DNA of 5,427 bases from a bacterium. GTDB lineage: Bacteria > Spirochaetota > UBA4802 > UBA5550. A program made the position numbers and the translations under genes. The notes under the pieces are model-generated. The model was not told the origin of the DNA. It worked only from the letters and a program-made list of their open reading frames with translations, and ran no database searches. The DNA is taken from NCBI GenBank assembly GCA_024224995.1, contig JAAENB010001300.1, positions 1 to 5,427 of the forward strand, in the 5' to 3' direction. Within the stretch, counting starts at the first letter, position 1, and every line of letters starts with the position of its first letter. Positions 5,377-5,427 of this stretch are shown in pieces.

Positions 5377-5427
5377 GGAATCTCCATAACCCTGGCCAGA
5401 AACCAGCCAGTAAAGGCGTTGCACTGC
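5377..5427. repeat. 51-bp direct repeat, second copy
   Basis: Matches 4988-5038 with a single mismatch and probably continues beyond the window, since the palindrome at its end is cut in half at 5427. Confidence 0.95.

Larger units (their letters stand above)
5141..5427. repeat. Repeat-mosaic unit C, cut by window end
   Basis: Opens with a hairpin (5141-5146 with 5150-5155) followed by GGCCAGCTGCTCTCTC, parallel to the opening of unit B. Its CAAGAAAC...TTTTAAATAGGGCC...GGGGATTTTGCC stretch is the part that best matches copy A at 9-53. It then carries palindromes at 5231-5253, 5309-5342 and 5358-5373 and the second 51-bp direct repeat, which continues past the window edge. No gene is supportable. 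Confidence 0.6.

Noticed and set aside
4802..5427. CRISPR array
   Set aside because: Repeats are long, unequal in spacing and few; no regular 20-40 bp repeat/spacer pattern and no cas genes.

Overview
The window comes from a Gram-negative (diderm) bacterium. The evidence is a lipobox-type secreted protein with a YadA-like β-roll head, a membrane-bound HD-GYP c-di-GMP phosphodiesterase, and canonical AAGGA(G) ribosome binding sites. Base composition is moderate, with AT-rich spacers and GC-rich repeat islands. I cannot assign a phylum; a deltaproteobacterial-type or spirochaete genome would both fit. No rRNA, tRNA, CRISPR array, transposase or recombinase gene is visible.

Layout. 1-210: a repeat module (copy A) with a long imperfect palindrome, then about 50 bp with no recognised feature. 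211-726 (-): a small ribbon-helix-helix DNA-binding protein that may carry two RHH units in one chain. 727-929: spacer with an AAGG/GTAC-type imperfect inverted repeat and the first copy of a 48-bp direct repeat. 930-2669 (-): a sensor-like protein with two membrane helices, a PAS domain, a GAF-like region and a complete HD-GYP domain. 2670-3098: a divergent intergenic region holding a good promoter for the HD-GYP gene, the left copy of a perfect 26-bp inverted repeat, the second copy of the 48-bp repeat, and a candidate promoter plus a strong RBS for the next gene. 3099-4595 (+): a lipoprotein with a coiled-coil stalk and a C-terminal head of 15-residue β-roll repeats, followed by a textbook terminator at 4631-4664. 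4701-4726: the right copy of the 26-bp inverted repeat. 4727-5427: a non-coding mosaic of repeat modules and palindromes related to copy A, in two head-to-tail units and running off the window edge.

How it may fit together (inference). The HD-GYP protein should hydrolyse c-di-GMP in response to a membrane or PAS signal. It is transcribed divergently from an adhesin-like surface lipoprotein, a pairing that suggests control of attachment. The same 48-bp element lies upstream of both minus-strand genes, so the RHH protein and the HD-GYP gene may share a regulatory element or derive from a leader duplication. The lipoprotein gene, with its own promoter and terminator, lies between perfect 26-bp inverted repeats, so it could be a movable or invertible cassette. 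No enzyme for that is encoded here.
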